A stretch of 64,000 bases of DNA. Source: an uncultured Prevotellaceae bacterium (lineage in GTDB: Bacteria; Bacteroidota; Bacteroidia; Bacteroidales; Bacteroidaceae). Under the pieces are notes generated by a model. It was given only the letters and a program-made list of their open reading frames with translations, searched no databases and was not told where the DNA came from. This document shows, one piece after another, positions 18,133 to 27,133 of the stretch. A program made the position numbers and the translations under genes. The stretch is taken from positions 277,422 to 341,421 of the forward strand of contig ONCG01000001.1 in the NCBI GenBank assembly GCA_900316285.1, written 5' to 3'. Position 1 is the first letter of the stretch. Each line of letters opens with the position of its first letter.

Positions 18133-18921
18133 TCAACCCTCGCTCTCTAGGGCTGCGAAGAGGCGGCGGAGGGCCTCATCGGCATTGCCGGTTTCGTTGA
18201 GCAGGGTGACAAACTTCGAACCGATGATGGCACCGGCGGCATGGCTCTGGGCGGCCTGCAGCGTTTGCTTGTTGCTGATGCCAAAGCCAATCATGCGGGG
18301 GTTGCGAAGGTTCATGGCGTCGATGCGGCGGAAATACTCCTGCTTCTGTTCGTCGAAGCTTTTCTGTGCACCGGTGATGGCGGCACTGCTCACCATATAG
18401 ATGAAGCCATCGGTGTTGTCGTCGATGAAGCGGACGCGCTCCTCGGAGGTCTCTGGTGTGATAAGCATGATGACTCGCAGCCCATAGCGGTCGGCGACGG
18501 GTTTCACGCTGTCGAGATAGTCGCGGAAGGGCAGGTCGGGAATAATCATACCACTCACGCCACTTTCCACACACGACTGGCAGAACGCCTCAATGCCATA
18601 TTTCAGAATCGGATTCAGATAGCCCATGAGGATGAGAGGGATGTGCACCTGCTCCTTCACTTCGCGCAGCTGGGCGAAGAGCTTGCGGAGCGTCATGCCA
18701 TTGCGCAGCGCCTGCGTGGCAGCCGTCTGGATGACGGGTCCGTCGGCAAGCGGGTCGCTGAAGGGGATTCCCACTTCCACGAAATCGATTCCCTGTCGTT
18801 GCATGGCGAGAATAACGTCGCCGGTGCCCTCGAGGGTTGGTGCCCCAGCACAGAAATAAAGGCTGAGCAGTTTCTTTTCGCCGCGACGGGCAAACACTTC
18901 ATTGATTTTGTTGGATGTCAT
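18133..18921 (-). CDS. trpA: Tryptophan synthase alpha chain
   Basis: Cleaves indole-3-glycerol phosphate and passes indole to TrpB. 262 residues. The catalytic Glu is in DFVEVGIPFSDPLADGP, which also holds the second acidic residue. LILMGYLNPI and the phosphate-binding GFGISNKQT segments are present. It overlaps trpF by 23 bases and is the last gene of the trp operon. Confidence 0.96.
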   Translation of the reverse strand: MTSNKINEVFARRGEKKLLSLYFCAGAPTLEGTGDVILAMQRQGIDFVEVGIPFSDPLADGPVIQTAATQALRNGMTLRKLFAQLREVKEQVHIPLILMGYLNPILKYGIEAFCQSCVESGVSGMIIPDLPFRDYLDSVKPVADRYGLRVIMLITPETSEERVRFIDDNTDGFIYMVSSAAITGAQKSFDEQKQEYFRRIDAMNLRNPRMIGFGISNKQTLQAAQSHAAGAIIGSKFVTLLNETGNADEALRRLFAALESEG

Positions 18922-19518
18922 ATAGAAATTGCTTTAAGAGTTCAACATTTTTTAGAGCGGGAGCAGCCTCGAACCGACTATTCAGGTCGATGCCTGCCAA
19001 CCGCGGATGACTGAAAGCACTGAGGTGAGAGGCGTCGTCGGGACCGATGCCACCGCTCAGCAGGAAAGGTGTGGAGCCGTCGTAATGAGCCAAGACGCTC
19101 CAGTCGAACTTACGGCCATTGCCGCCGACGAGCTGTGCCTTCGTGTCGAAGAGGAAGTAGTCGGCGAGCCCTTCGTAAAGACTCGTCTGCAACAGGTCGT
19201 CGCGAGTGGCGATGCTGAAGGCCTTGACAATCAGCAACCTAGCATCGCACGAAGACCGCAGGTCGCGCAGATAGGCCGGCGATTCGCTTCCGTGCAACTG
19301 CACCACGTCGAGTCCGAAGGCTTCCACGTGCTGGCACACCACGTCGAGTGGCGCGTCGACGAACACCCCTACCCTCTTCGCCCGCGTAGGCAGATAGGCT
19401 GGGCGCTGGCAGACACAGCGACTGGAGTGCTCCCAGAAGATGAAGCCCATCCAGTCGACGCCGAGTGCCTCTACGGCGCGAATGTTTTCGGCTTCGCGCA
19501 TGCCGCAGACCTTCACAA

Positions 19519-19522
<4 letters not shown>
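18899..19522 (-). CDS. trpF: Phosphoribosylanthranilate isomerase
   Basis: Converts N-(5-phosphoribosyl)anthranilate to CdRP. 207 residues with the N-terminal VKVCGMREAENI (catalytic Cys), the phosphate-loop LLSGGIGPDDA and the GIDLNSRFE motif near the C-terminus. Overlaps trpC by 4 bases, consistent with translational coupling. Confidence 0.95.
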
Positions 19523-20291
<769 letters not shown>

Positions 20292-20299
20292 GGACACAC

Positions 20300-21294
20300 T
20301 CACGAGTTCAGCTCGGCAAACTTCCAGAAGGTGGCGAGGGCGGAGCCGCTATCGATGCTTTCGCGGGCGATGGCGATGCACTCCTCGAGGCTCTTCTTGC
20401 CCTTTTCAAGCACTTGGATGCCGAAGGCGGCGTTGGCGAGCACGATGTTCTTTTGTGCGGGCAGAGCACGGTTTTCCAGCACGGCATCGAAAATCTGGGC
20501 GGCCTCTTCTTCCGTTGCACCACCGACGAGTTCCTCGGGTTTGGCAAAGTCGAAGCCAATGTCTTGTGGCTTGAAGACACGCTCATAGTCGTTGGTGGTG
20601 ACCTTGAAATCGCTGGTGAGCGAGATTTCGTCGTAGCCGTCGATGGAGGTCACGATGCCATAGTCAATGCCGATGCGCTGATAGACATTGCTATAGAGTC
20701 GCATCTGGTCGAGATTGGCCACGCCGAGCAACTGGCAGGGCGGTTGACTGGGATTGACCAGCGGACCCAAGAGGTTGAAGATGGTGGGGAACTGCAATGC
20801 CTTGCGGATGGGACCGACAAACTTCATCGCACGGGCGAAGAGCTGTGCGTGCAGATAGACGATGCCCGCCTCCTCGAGGCTACGGTTCAGGCGGTCGAGG
20901 TCGTCGGTGAAGCGAATGCCGTGATGCTGAATGACATTGCTGGCGCCGCTCACCGATGTAGCGGCATAGTTGCCGTGCTTTGCCACCTTGTAGCCAGCAC
21001 CGGCAATGACGAAACAAGCCGTGGTGGAGATGTTGAACGTGTTCTTACGATCGCCGCCCGTGCCGACGACGTCGATATAGCGGTCGGCATTCAAAATGGC
21101 CGGCACACCGGTTTCCAAAATGCCGTCGCGGAAGCCCAACAGCTCGTCGACCGTCACCCCACGCATCTGCAGGGCAGTGAGCAAGGCGATGACCTGTTCG
21201 GCGGGGAACTCATCCTGCGTGATGCCCACGAGGATATTCTTCATCTCCTGACGTGTGAGCACTTCGTGGTTCAGGAGTTTCTGTAGTATTTCTT

Positions 21295-21298
<4 letters not shown>
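20300..21298 (-). CDS. trpD: Anthranilate phosphoribosyltransferase
   Basis: Joins anthranilate to PRPP. 332 residues with the GTGGD PRPP-binding motif (VDVVGTGGDRKNTFNIST), KHGNYAATSVSGASN and the second acidic metal-binding region. Overlaps trpG by 4 bases. Confidence 0.95.
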
Positions 21299-21873
<575 letters not shown>

Positions 21874-21878
21874 GGTGG

Positions 21879-23354
21879 TTACATTTTTTCTGCCATCATA
21901 ATTGCCCTGCGCAATGCACCGAGCTTGTTGTTTACTTCCTGTAGTTCATACTCCTCGTCGCTCTTCGCCACGATGCCTCCGCCGGCCTGGAACCACAGCT
22001 CGCCATTGCGACTGACGAACGTGCGGATGGTGATGGCCTGATTGAGCGAGCCGTCGAGGCCGATGATGCCGATGCAGCCGCCATAGGCACCGCGGTTGTG
22101 GGGTTCGTATTGCGAGATGAGTTGCATGGCACGCACCTTCGGAGCACCGCTAAGCGTTCCGGCAGGGAAGGTGTCGATGAAAGCGCGGATGGGGTCGGCA
22201 CCCTCGTCGAGCTCGCCCGAGACGCGCGACACGAGGTGGATGACGTGCGAGTAGTACTGCAGGTCCTTGAAGAAATCTACCTTCACATCGTGGCAGTTGC
22301 GGCTCAGGTCGTTGCGTGCCAGGTCGACGAGCATCACGTGCTCTGCATTCTCCTTCGGGTCGTTGCGCAGGTATTCGGCACCGCGGCGGTCGGCATCGGC
22401 ATCGCCTGTGCGGCGTGTCGTTCCGGCAATCGGGTCGATGTAGGCGCGCATTGCCCCCCTGCCCGATGTTCCGTCGCCAGCTCGTTGCCTCTCGATTCGG
22501 CAATGCGTCTCAGGCGATGAGCCGAAGATGCGGAAGCCACCGAAATCGAAGTAGAACAGATAGGGACTGGGGTTGATGCTTCGCAAGGCACGATAGAGCT
22601 TGAAGTCGTCGCCCTCGTAGCGTTGCACGAAGCGTCGCGAGAGCACAATCTGGAACACGTCGCCACGCAAGCAGTGGTCGATGCCCCGACGGATGTTGGC
22701 CTTGTGTTCTTCGTCGGAAAGCGTCGACGTAGCCTCGCCCAGCGGGTGGAAGTCGTAGGTGCGCACGTCGCCTCGGTTCATTGCCCGAAGCACCGTTTCA
22801 AGTCCGGAGGCATCGTCGAGCGTCACTAGCTTCAAGAGGTTGTTGTGGTGGTCGAAGACGATGATGGTCTTATAGAGGATGTAGAGCATGTCGGGTGCGT
22901 CGTTTTTCACCTGCGTCTCGTCTTTGATGTTGATGCCTTCGAAGTAGCGCACGCTGTTGAACGACGTGTAGCCGAAGATGCCGAAGTAGTTTGCGTCGTC
23001 GCCTTCGACGTGCAGATGGTCGGTGAGGTCGTGGATGGCCTTGTCGGCGGTGTAGTCGCGGCTCATCTGGCGTCGCTGCTCACTGCCGTCGGGATAGCAA
23101 ATCACGGCCTCGCCGTGACCAATGGCCACCGATGCGATGGGGCCCAGGCCGATGAACGAGCGCGAGTCGTCGGCGCGGTGATAGTCGGAGCTCTCCATGA
23201 GCACGCTTTGTGGATAGAGGTCGCGCAGCCGCAGATACACGCCCACGGGTGTGTAGAGGTCGGCGAGAATGGTTTTCGATACGGTTGTGAAAGCCCACCC
23301 CTTGCCCCTCCCCAAGGGAGGGGTATAGTTAGTCTTGCTGTTGTTTGTTTCCAT
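21879..23354 (-). CDS. trpE: Anthranilate synthase component I
   Basis: Makes anthranilate from chorismate with TrpG. 491 residues. The chorismate-binding motifs are intact (IAGTTRRTG, NAEHVMLVDLARNDL, FPAGTLSGAPKVRAMQ), and VLMESSDYH fits the Trp-feedback site. Two oddities: residues 11-22 (TPPLGRGKGWAF) are encoded by the arm of a GC-rich palindromic element, so the usual N-terminus is displaced; and residues about 290-303 (QRAGDGTSGRGAMR, DNA 22446-22487) look like an insertion just before the YIDPIAGT motif. Confidence 0.95.
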   Translation of the reverse strand: METNNSKTNYTPPLGRGKGWAFTTVSKTILADLYTPVGVYLRLRDLYPQSVLMESSDYHRADDSRSFIGLGPIASVAIGHGEAVICYPDGSEQRRQMSRDYTADKAIHDLTDHLHVEGDDANYFGIFGYTSFNSVRYFEGINIKDETQVKNDAPDMLYILYKTIIVFDHHNNLLKLVTLDDASGLETVLRAMNRGDVRTYDFHPLGEATSTLSDEEHKANIRRGIDHCLRGDVFQIVLSRRFVQRYEGDDFKLYRALRSINPSPYLFYFDFGGFRIFGSSPETHCRIERQRAGDGTSGRGAMRAYIDPIAGTTRRTGDADADRRGAEYLRNDPKENAEHVMLVDLARNDLSRNCHDVKVDFFKDLQYYSHVIHLVSRVSGELDEGADPIRAFIDTFPAGTLSGAPKVRAMQLISQYEPHNRGAYGGCIGIIGLDGSLNQAITIRTFVSRNGELWFQAGGGIVAKSDEEYELQEVNNKLGALRRAIMMAEKM

Positions 23355-23477
23355 ATTGTTGATATTGTTGCTGTTGTTGCTATAGTTTCTATAGTCCCTA
23401 TAGTTGTTATAGTCTCTGATTCATTCCATTCTTCAGGACTATTCAAGCCCCCCTCCCTTGGGGAGGGGCTGGGGGTG
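23297..23477. repeat. GC-rich element with 30-bp terminal inverted repeats across the trpB-trpE junction
   Basis: The left arm (23297-23326, starting CCCACCCCTTGCCCCTCCCC) and the right arm (23448-23477, ending GGGGCTGGGGGTGGG) are reverse complements with few mismatches. The left arm encodes TrpE residues about 11-20 and the right arm encodes the last residues of TrpB (HPQPLPKGG). The space between holds the trpE start and a 9-bp tandem repeat. Confidence 0.8.
23355..23417. repeat. 9-bp tandem repeat upstream of trpE
   Basis: Seven units of 9 bases in exact register (ATTGTTGAT, ATTGTTGCT, GTTGTTGCT, ATAGTTTCT, ATAGTCCCT, ATAGTTGTT, ATAGTCTCT) directly abut the trpE start codon. Confidence 0.85.
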
Positions 23478-24656
23478 GGCTAGATACGTTTCGATGTCCT
23501 TGTCGCCACGGCCGCTGACGGTGAGCACCACTACATCGTCGGGACGGAACGTGAGCTTTGAGAGGGCCGCCACGGCGTGTGCCGACTCGATAGCAGGCAC
23601 GATGCCTTCCAGGCGTGTGAGCTCGTAGCCGGCGCGAAGGGCCTCATCGTCGTTGATGCTAAGCACCTGCGTGCGACCCATCTGTGCCATGTGGCAATGC
23701 ATCGGACCCACGCCGGGATAGTCCAGGCCGGCACTAATCGTGAAGGCCTCCTGGATTTGGCCGTCGTCGTCTTGCATCACGAGCATCTTCGCTCCGTGCA
23801 GGATGCCGGTGGTGCCCCGGTGCAGGGTTGCGGCGGTGTAGTCGGTGTCCCAGCCGTGTCCGCCAGCCTCGGCGAGCACGATTTTCACGCGGTCGTCGTC
23901 GGCATAGTGGTAGATGGTGCCGGCGGCATTGCTGCCTCCGCCGATGCATGCGAGGAGATAGTCGGGGTAGTCGCGGCCCGTCTTCTCCTGCAGTTGCCAC
24001 TTCAGCTCCTCGGAGATAACACTTTGCATGCGTGCCACCAAGTCGGGATAGGGGTGCGGACCCATTGTCGAGCCAACGATATAGAACGTGTCGGCAGGAT
24101 GGCAGCACCAGTCGCGGATGGCCTCGCTGCAGGCATCGGAAAGGGTCATGTTGCCCGTTCGCACAGGATGAACCGTGGCACCGAGCATGCGCATGCGCTC
24201 CACATTGGTGTGTTGGCGCTCAATGTCGGTGGCTCCCATGAAAATCTCACATTGCATGTTCATCAGCGCACACACCGTGGCCGTGGCGACGCCGTGTTGG
24301 CCGGCACCGGTCTCGGCGATGATGCGGGTCTTGCCCATGCGACGGGCGAGGAGGATTTGTCCGATGGTGTTGTTGATTTTGTGGGCACCAGTGTGGTTCA
24401 GGTCCTCGCGCTTCAGGAACAGGCGGCAGCCATAGCGCTCGCTCATGCGACGGGCCTCATAGAGTGCCGACGGACGACCTACGTAGTCCTTTAGCAGCTG
24501 GCGATACTCCTGTTGGAAACTCTCCGACTCCACGATGGGCAGGTAAGCATCCTGCAGCGCCTTCAGCGTGGCATAGAGGATCTCGGGCACATAGGCTCCA
24601 CCGAAAGCTCCGTAGAAGCCGTTTTCGTCTACTTGGAATTTGTGTTGCTTTGTCAT
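23439..24656 (-). CDS. trpB: Tryptophan synthase beta chain
   Basis: PLP enzyme that joins indole to serine. 405 residues. The PLP lysine is in LNHTGAHKINNTIGQ, the phosphate loop is GGGSNAAGTI, and the ETGAGQHGVATA segment is intact. First structural gene of the operon, as is usual in Bacteroidota. The C-terminal tail HPQPLPKGGGLE is encoded by the GC-rich palindrome and is not part of the normal fold. Confidence 0.96.
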   Translation of the reverse strand: MTKQHKFQVDENGFYGAFGGAYVPEILYATLKALQDAYLPIVESESFQQEYRQLLKDYVGRPSALYEARRMSERYGCRLFLKREDLNHTGAHKINNTIGQILLARRMGKTRIIAETGAGQHGVATATVCALMNMQCEIFMGATDIERQHTNVERMRMLGATVHPVRTGNMTLSDACSEAIRDWCCHPADTFYIVGSTMGPHPYPDLVARMQSVISEELKWQLQEKTGRDYPDYLLACIGGGSNAAGTIYHYADDDRVKIVLAEAGGHGWDTDYTAATLHRGTTGILHGAKMLVMQDDDGQIQEAFTISAGLDYPGVGPMHCHMAQMGRTQVLSINDDEALRAGYELTRLEGIVPAIESAHAVAALSKLTFRPDDVVVLTVSGRGDKDIETYLAHPQPLPKGGGLE

Positions 24657-24660
24657 TTTT

Positions 24661-24692
24661 AATTATTAATTATCAATTATCAATTACCAATT
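24661..24692. repeat. Heptamer repeat AATTATC between trp attenuator and trpB
   Basis: Four to five degenerate units (AATTATT, AATTATC, AATTATC, AATTACC, AATTAAA) lie between the attenuator terminator and the trpB ATG at 24656. Confidence 0.8.
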
Positions 24693-24728
24693 AAAAAAGA
24701 GGCCCGTCGCAAGAACGACAGGCCTCTT
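24693..24728 (-). terminator. trp attenuator terminator
   Basis: On the minus strand AAGAGGCC-T-GTCG pairs with CGAC-G-GGCCTCTT (12 Watson-Crick pairs plus one T.G), loop TTCTTG, followed by a T run. It lies 43 bases past the trpL stop and 37 bases before trpB, so it must be bypassed for operon expression. Confidence 0.92.
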
Positions 24729-24770
24729 CGAGTCTATTTCAGTGGACTTCTTTTGTACATGGCTATCTTC

Positions 24771-24827
24771 TCACGATTTTTTGAATCTTGAGTATTGCCA
24801 CCACCAGAAATTCATCACACTAGTCAT
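24771..24827 (-). CDS. trpL: trp operon leader peptide with three tandem Trp codons
   Basis: An 18-codon ORF reads MTSVMNFWWWQYSRFKKS, then TGA. Three consecutive TGG codons at 24798-24806 are the signature of ribosome-mediated attenuation: scarce charged tRNA-Trp would stall the ribosome there and favour readthrough of the terminator at 24693. It follows a consensus promoter by about 30 bases. This layout matches what has been described as the Bacteroid-trp RNA motif. I could not identify the antiterminator pairing by eye. Confidence 0.9.
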   Translation of the reverse strand: MTSVMNFWWWQYSRFKKS

Positions 24828-24858
24828 AGTCAAGTCTACTTTGTTATAATTTCGGCGA

Positions 24859-24889
24859 CAAAGGTACACATATTCTTTCAATCTGCAAA
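24859..24889 (-). promoter_or_regulatory. trp operon promoter
   Basis: TTTG (24886-24889), 19 bases, TACCTTTG (24859-24866) on the minus strand: a perfect consensus match. Expected transcript start is near 24852, giving a leader of about 195 bases before trpB. Confidence 0.93.
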
Positions 24890-25050
24890 ATTTTCAGACA
24901 AATTTTTTACAAACTGTTGCGTTAGTTGCGCAACAGACGAGCCGACAGGTGCCTCGCGCGCGTACCTTATATATAATAGCAGGGAGAGTGCAGAATAGAT
25001 AGTGCGACAAGAAGACGAGGGTGAGGACCAATTGTCCAGGCAGGCAGCAT

Positions 25051-25257
25051 GACGCTGAAAGCGTCTCCGCTCAGTAGCCGTGGGTCGGAACGACCTACGG
25101 AATGTATGCCGATAAAAGGCCACGCACGCTGAAAGCGTGCCCCAACGTCCTTTTGCAGGGCGACTCTTTCAGAGTCGATAATTTGTGGCAACATCCGTAA
25201 TCCGTAGGTGCACCTTCGGTGTACCCACGGCTATTAAGCGGAGACGCCTTCAGCGTC
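25051..25257. repeat. 207-bp nested palindrome (GCTGAAAGC type)
   Basis: The outer arms 25051-25085 (GACGCTGAAAGCGTCTCCGC...) and 25223-25257 are an imperfect inverted repeat. ACCTACGGA at 25093-25101 pairs with TCCGTAGGT at 25201-25209. The centre has two hairpins, CACGCTGAAAGCGTG and CGACTCTTTCAGAGTCG. The nested plan recalls the element at 14744 with different sequence. Confidence 0.88.
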
Positions 25258-25443
25258 TGACGTCCCCTTCACCCCCCTCCTTCCACCTCTTTTTTCCCAA
25301 AACTCTTCCTCACTCTTCCCCCTTTTTCCCAAAACTTTTCATCCCCTCTCCACCCCAACTATCCAAAAGCAATGCTTTTGGGCACATCGTCATTTTTTGT
25401 GTGTTAAAATATGTAAAAGCCTGGGGTTATTTGGGGTTTCTAG

Positions 25444-25474
25444 TTGCACCCTTCGAATATTTTTTGTAACTTTG
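25444..25474 (+). promoter_or_regulatory. Promoter reading toward array B and the DUF6291 gene
   Basis: TTG, 20 bases, TAACTTTG. The next long coding region starts almost 500 bases downstream, so the transcript has a long leader containing array B. Confidence 0.78.
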
Positions 25475-25481
25475 CATCAGC

Positions 25482-25670
25482 AAACGAGGGGCAACGGCGA
25501 AGGCAAATCTGCGCGTCAGAAAGACCGGTCCAGATGCAGCAGTTCAGCCTGACACCTTGCACAAAATTGCCGGGCAACGCCAGAGGAGCAGGCTTGTCTT
25601 GAACCCTAAAGACCACTATAGCAAAAGCTAATCCGTGAGGATATCATGAAAAGCAAAATAAAAAAAAGTT
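25482..25670 (+). ncRNA. Possible structured leader or small RNA
   Basis: Between the promoter at 25444 and array B there is non-coding sequence with nested complementarity: GGCG (25496) with CGCC (25578), GGCAA (25502) with TTGCC (25567), GTCAG (25515) with CTGAC (25549). It ends in a tiny ORF, ATG at 25646 reading MKSKIKKS then TAG, preceded by GTGAGGAT. I do not recognise a known RNA family. The pairings are short and could be chance. Confidence 0.35.
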
Positions 25671-25934
25671 AGGGAATATAGCTCAATACAGTATGGAGCA
25701 TAGCTCTATACAGTGTGGAACATAGCTCTGAGAGGTCATGAGCATAGCTTTAGACCATAAGGAGCATTACTCTGGGCAATGTGGAGCATAGCTCCTGACG
25801 TCGGAAAGCATAGCTTTTGGCGTTGGAAAGCATAGCTCCAGCCATCGGAAAGCATAGCTTTAAGCATCGGAAAGCATAGCTCCAGGCATCGGGGAGTGTA
25901 TCTTTCCGAAAGCGAGAAGTGTGCTCTTCAAAAA
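25671..25934. repeat. Array B: twelve 22-bp units with GAGCATAGCTC core
   Basis: Ten clear units (25671-25890) and two diverged ones run at exactly 22 bases without indels. The core is an inverted repeat GAGC-ATA-GCTC; the other half of each unit drifts. Neighbouring units are most alike (four in a row start GGAAAGCATAGCT), as expected if the array grew by local unit duplication. It lies in the leader of the DUF6291 gene. Array C (41765) has the reverse-complement core. Confidence 0.93.
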
Positions 25935-25969
25935 GCGAGATCATTAACAAGATTATTAACAATTTAATT

Positions 25970-26767
25970 ATGAAGAAAGAAACAGAAAGTAAAAACAAAA
26001 ACCATCGCGGGGAAGAACTCAGTTCTGGCCACGCCAAACCCAAATCGTTCATCTTGTATGTTGAACAGAAAAAGTGCGTAGATCTTCTCACGATCGAGCA
26101 GAAGGGGCTGCTTCTCGATGCCCTCTACCGAACCGTTGCAGGCGAGGATAGTGCGGACATCGAGAATGAACTTCCTATGGAAGTGAAGATAACCTATGCA
26201 TTCATCAACTCCCAGGTAGAGCGCGATCAGGCGAAGTATCAAAAGACTTGCGAAAGCCGCAGCAAGGCAGCTAAATCGCGATGGTCTAAGCGTGAAGAAA
26301 ATGCAAATGCATCTTTTGCAATGCTTAATAATACTGAGACTGAGACTGAGTCTTATACTGAGACTGAGTCTTATACTGAGAAAGAAGAAATAAATTCTTC
26401 TTCCTCTTCTTCCTCTAAAAATGATAGCGACGCCGTCGCTGAGAAAGAGGATGAGGAGGAGGAGAAAAATTTTTCAGAAATCTTCAAGAAGGCGGAAGAG
26501 GCATGGATGCCTTGGTTCAACAGTTTGCTGAAAATGAACGGCAGTGCCATTCCTCCTCTCAAAATGATGACACCTAAGCGAGCGAAGAAGCTCTGCCGGC
26601 TGGCAAGAAAGTACGGCAACGAAAAGGCACAAGAAGTCTTCCGACGAGCGGCACAAACCCCTTTCCTCAACGGCAAAGGGAAGAAAAGCACCTTCGTCGC
26701 ATCCTTCGACTGGCTATTGGAGGAGAAGAACTTCCTGAATGTGTATGAAGGCAAGTTCTATGGGTAG
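25970..26767 (+). CDS. DUF6291-domain protein, phage replication-protein-like
   Basis: 265 residues from the ATG at 25970. The N-terminal part (FILYVEQKKCVDLLTIEQKG ... ITYAFINSQVERDQAKYQKT) fits DUF6291, found in phage and plasmid genomes at the N-terminus of replication-initiation-like proteins. A repetitive TETESYTETESYTEKEE stretch and a run of serines and acidic residues form a linker. The C-terminus (STFVASFDWLLEEKNFLNVYEGKF) resembles the C-terminal end of such proteins. No other phage gene is nearby, so it may be a relic or a domesticated gene; function is not established. Confidence 0.6.
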   Translation: MKKETESKNKNHRGEELSSGHAKPKSFILYVEQKKCVDLLTIEQKGLLLDALYRTVAGEDSADIENELPMEVKITYAFINSQVERDQAKYQKTCESRSKAAKSRWSKREENANASFAMLNNTETETESYTETESYTEKEEINSSSSSSSKNDSDAVAEKEDEEEEKNFSEIFKKAEEAWMPWFNSLLKMNGSAIPPLKMMTPKRAKKLCRLARKYGNEKAQEVFRRAAQTPFLNGKGKKSTFVASFDWLLEEKNFLNVYEGKFYG

Positions 26768-27008
26768 CCCACCCCAAGGGGTGGGAGTTCAGAAGGGTTC
26801 TTTCTCCGCTAAAGCTACGAAAGCGCCGCTTCGCGTCGAGCGGAGAAGGGTTTAGAAGGGTTCAGAAAGCTGGCGCCACATGTAGGGGCAGACCCCCGTG
26901 TCTGCCCGCATAAAATAAGGTACACGCCTGCAAGGCTGAAGAACCCCAAGCGATCTTTGACTTATTGATACAAAATGGTATAGCCCAAATGGGGCTTCAG
27001 GCAATAAA
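26768..27008. repeat. Repeat-rich spacer with a half copy of the 109-bp element
   Basis: Contains a hairpin-rich stretch (CTCCGCTAAAGC ... CGAGCGGAG, 26806-26847) and, at 26880-26930, one arm of the 109-bp element (GTAGGGGCAGACCCCCGTG) with part of its centre but no second arm. No gene seen. Confidence 0.6.
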
Positions 27009-27121
27009 ATGTAGGGACGCGACGTGTCGCGTTTTGGCGGGGAAAAGCACCATCCAACCGATCGGCTATGCCGCTTTCTGAGCGAAGCGGGGAAAGAACG
27101 CGGCACGCCGCGTCCCTACAT
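27009..27121. repeat. 113-bp inverted-repeat element, copy 1
   Basis: Terminal inverted repeats start ATGTAGGGACGCGACGTG and end with CGCGTCCCTACAT. The same element, inverted, is at 30156 on the other side of the LRR gene, and a diverged third copy at 41646. It ends 12 bases before the LRR gene stop. MITE-like; no target duplication seen. Confidence 0.93.
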
Positions 27122-27133
27122 CTGCCGCTCTGC

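Noticed and set aside
25482-25670. SRP RNA, 6S RNA or tmRNA
   Set aside because: The GGAA-loop SRP core, the tmRNA ends and tag ORF, and the 6S central bubble cannot be recognised; left as an unassigned leader.
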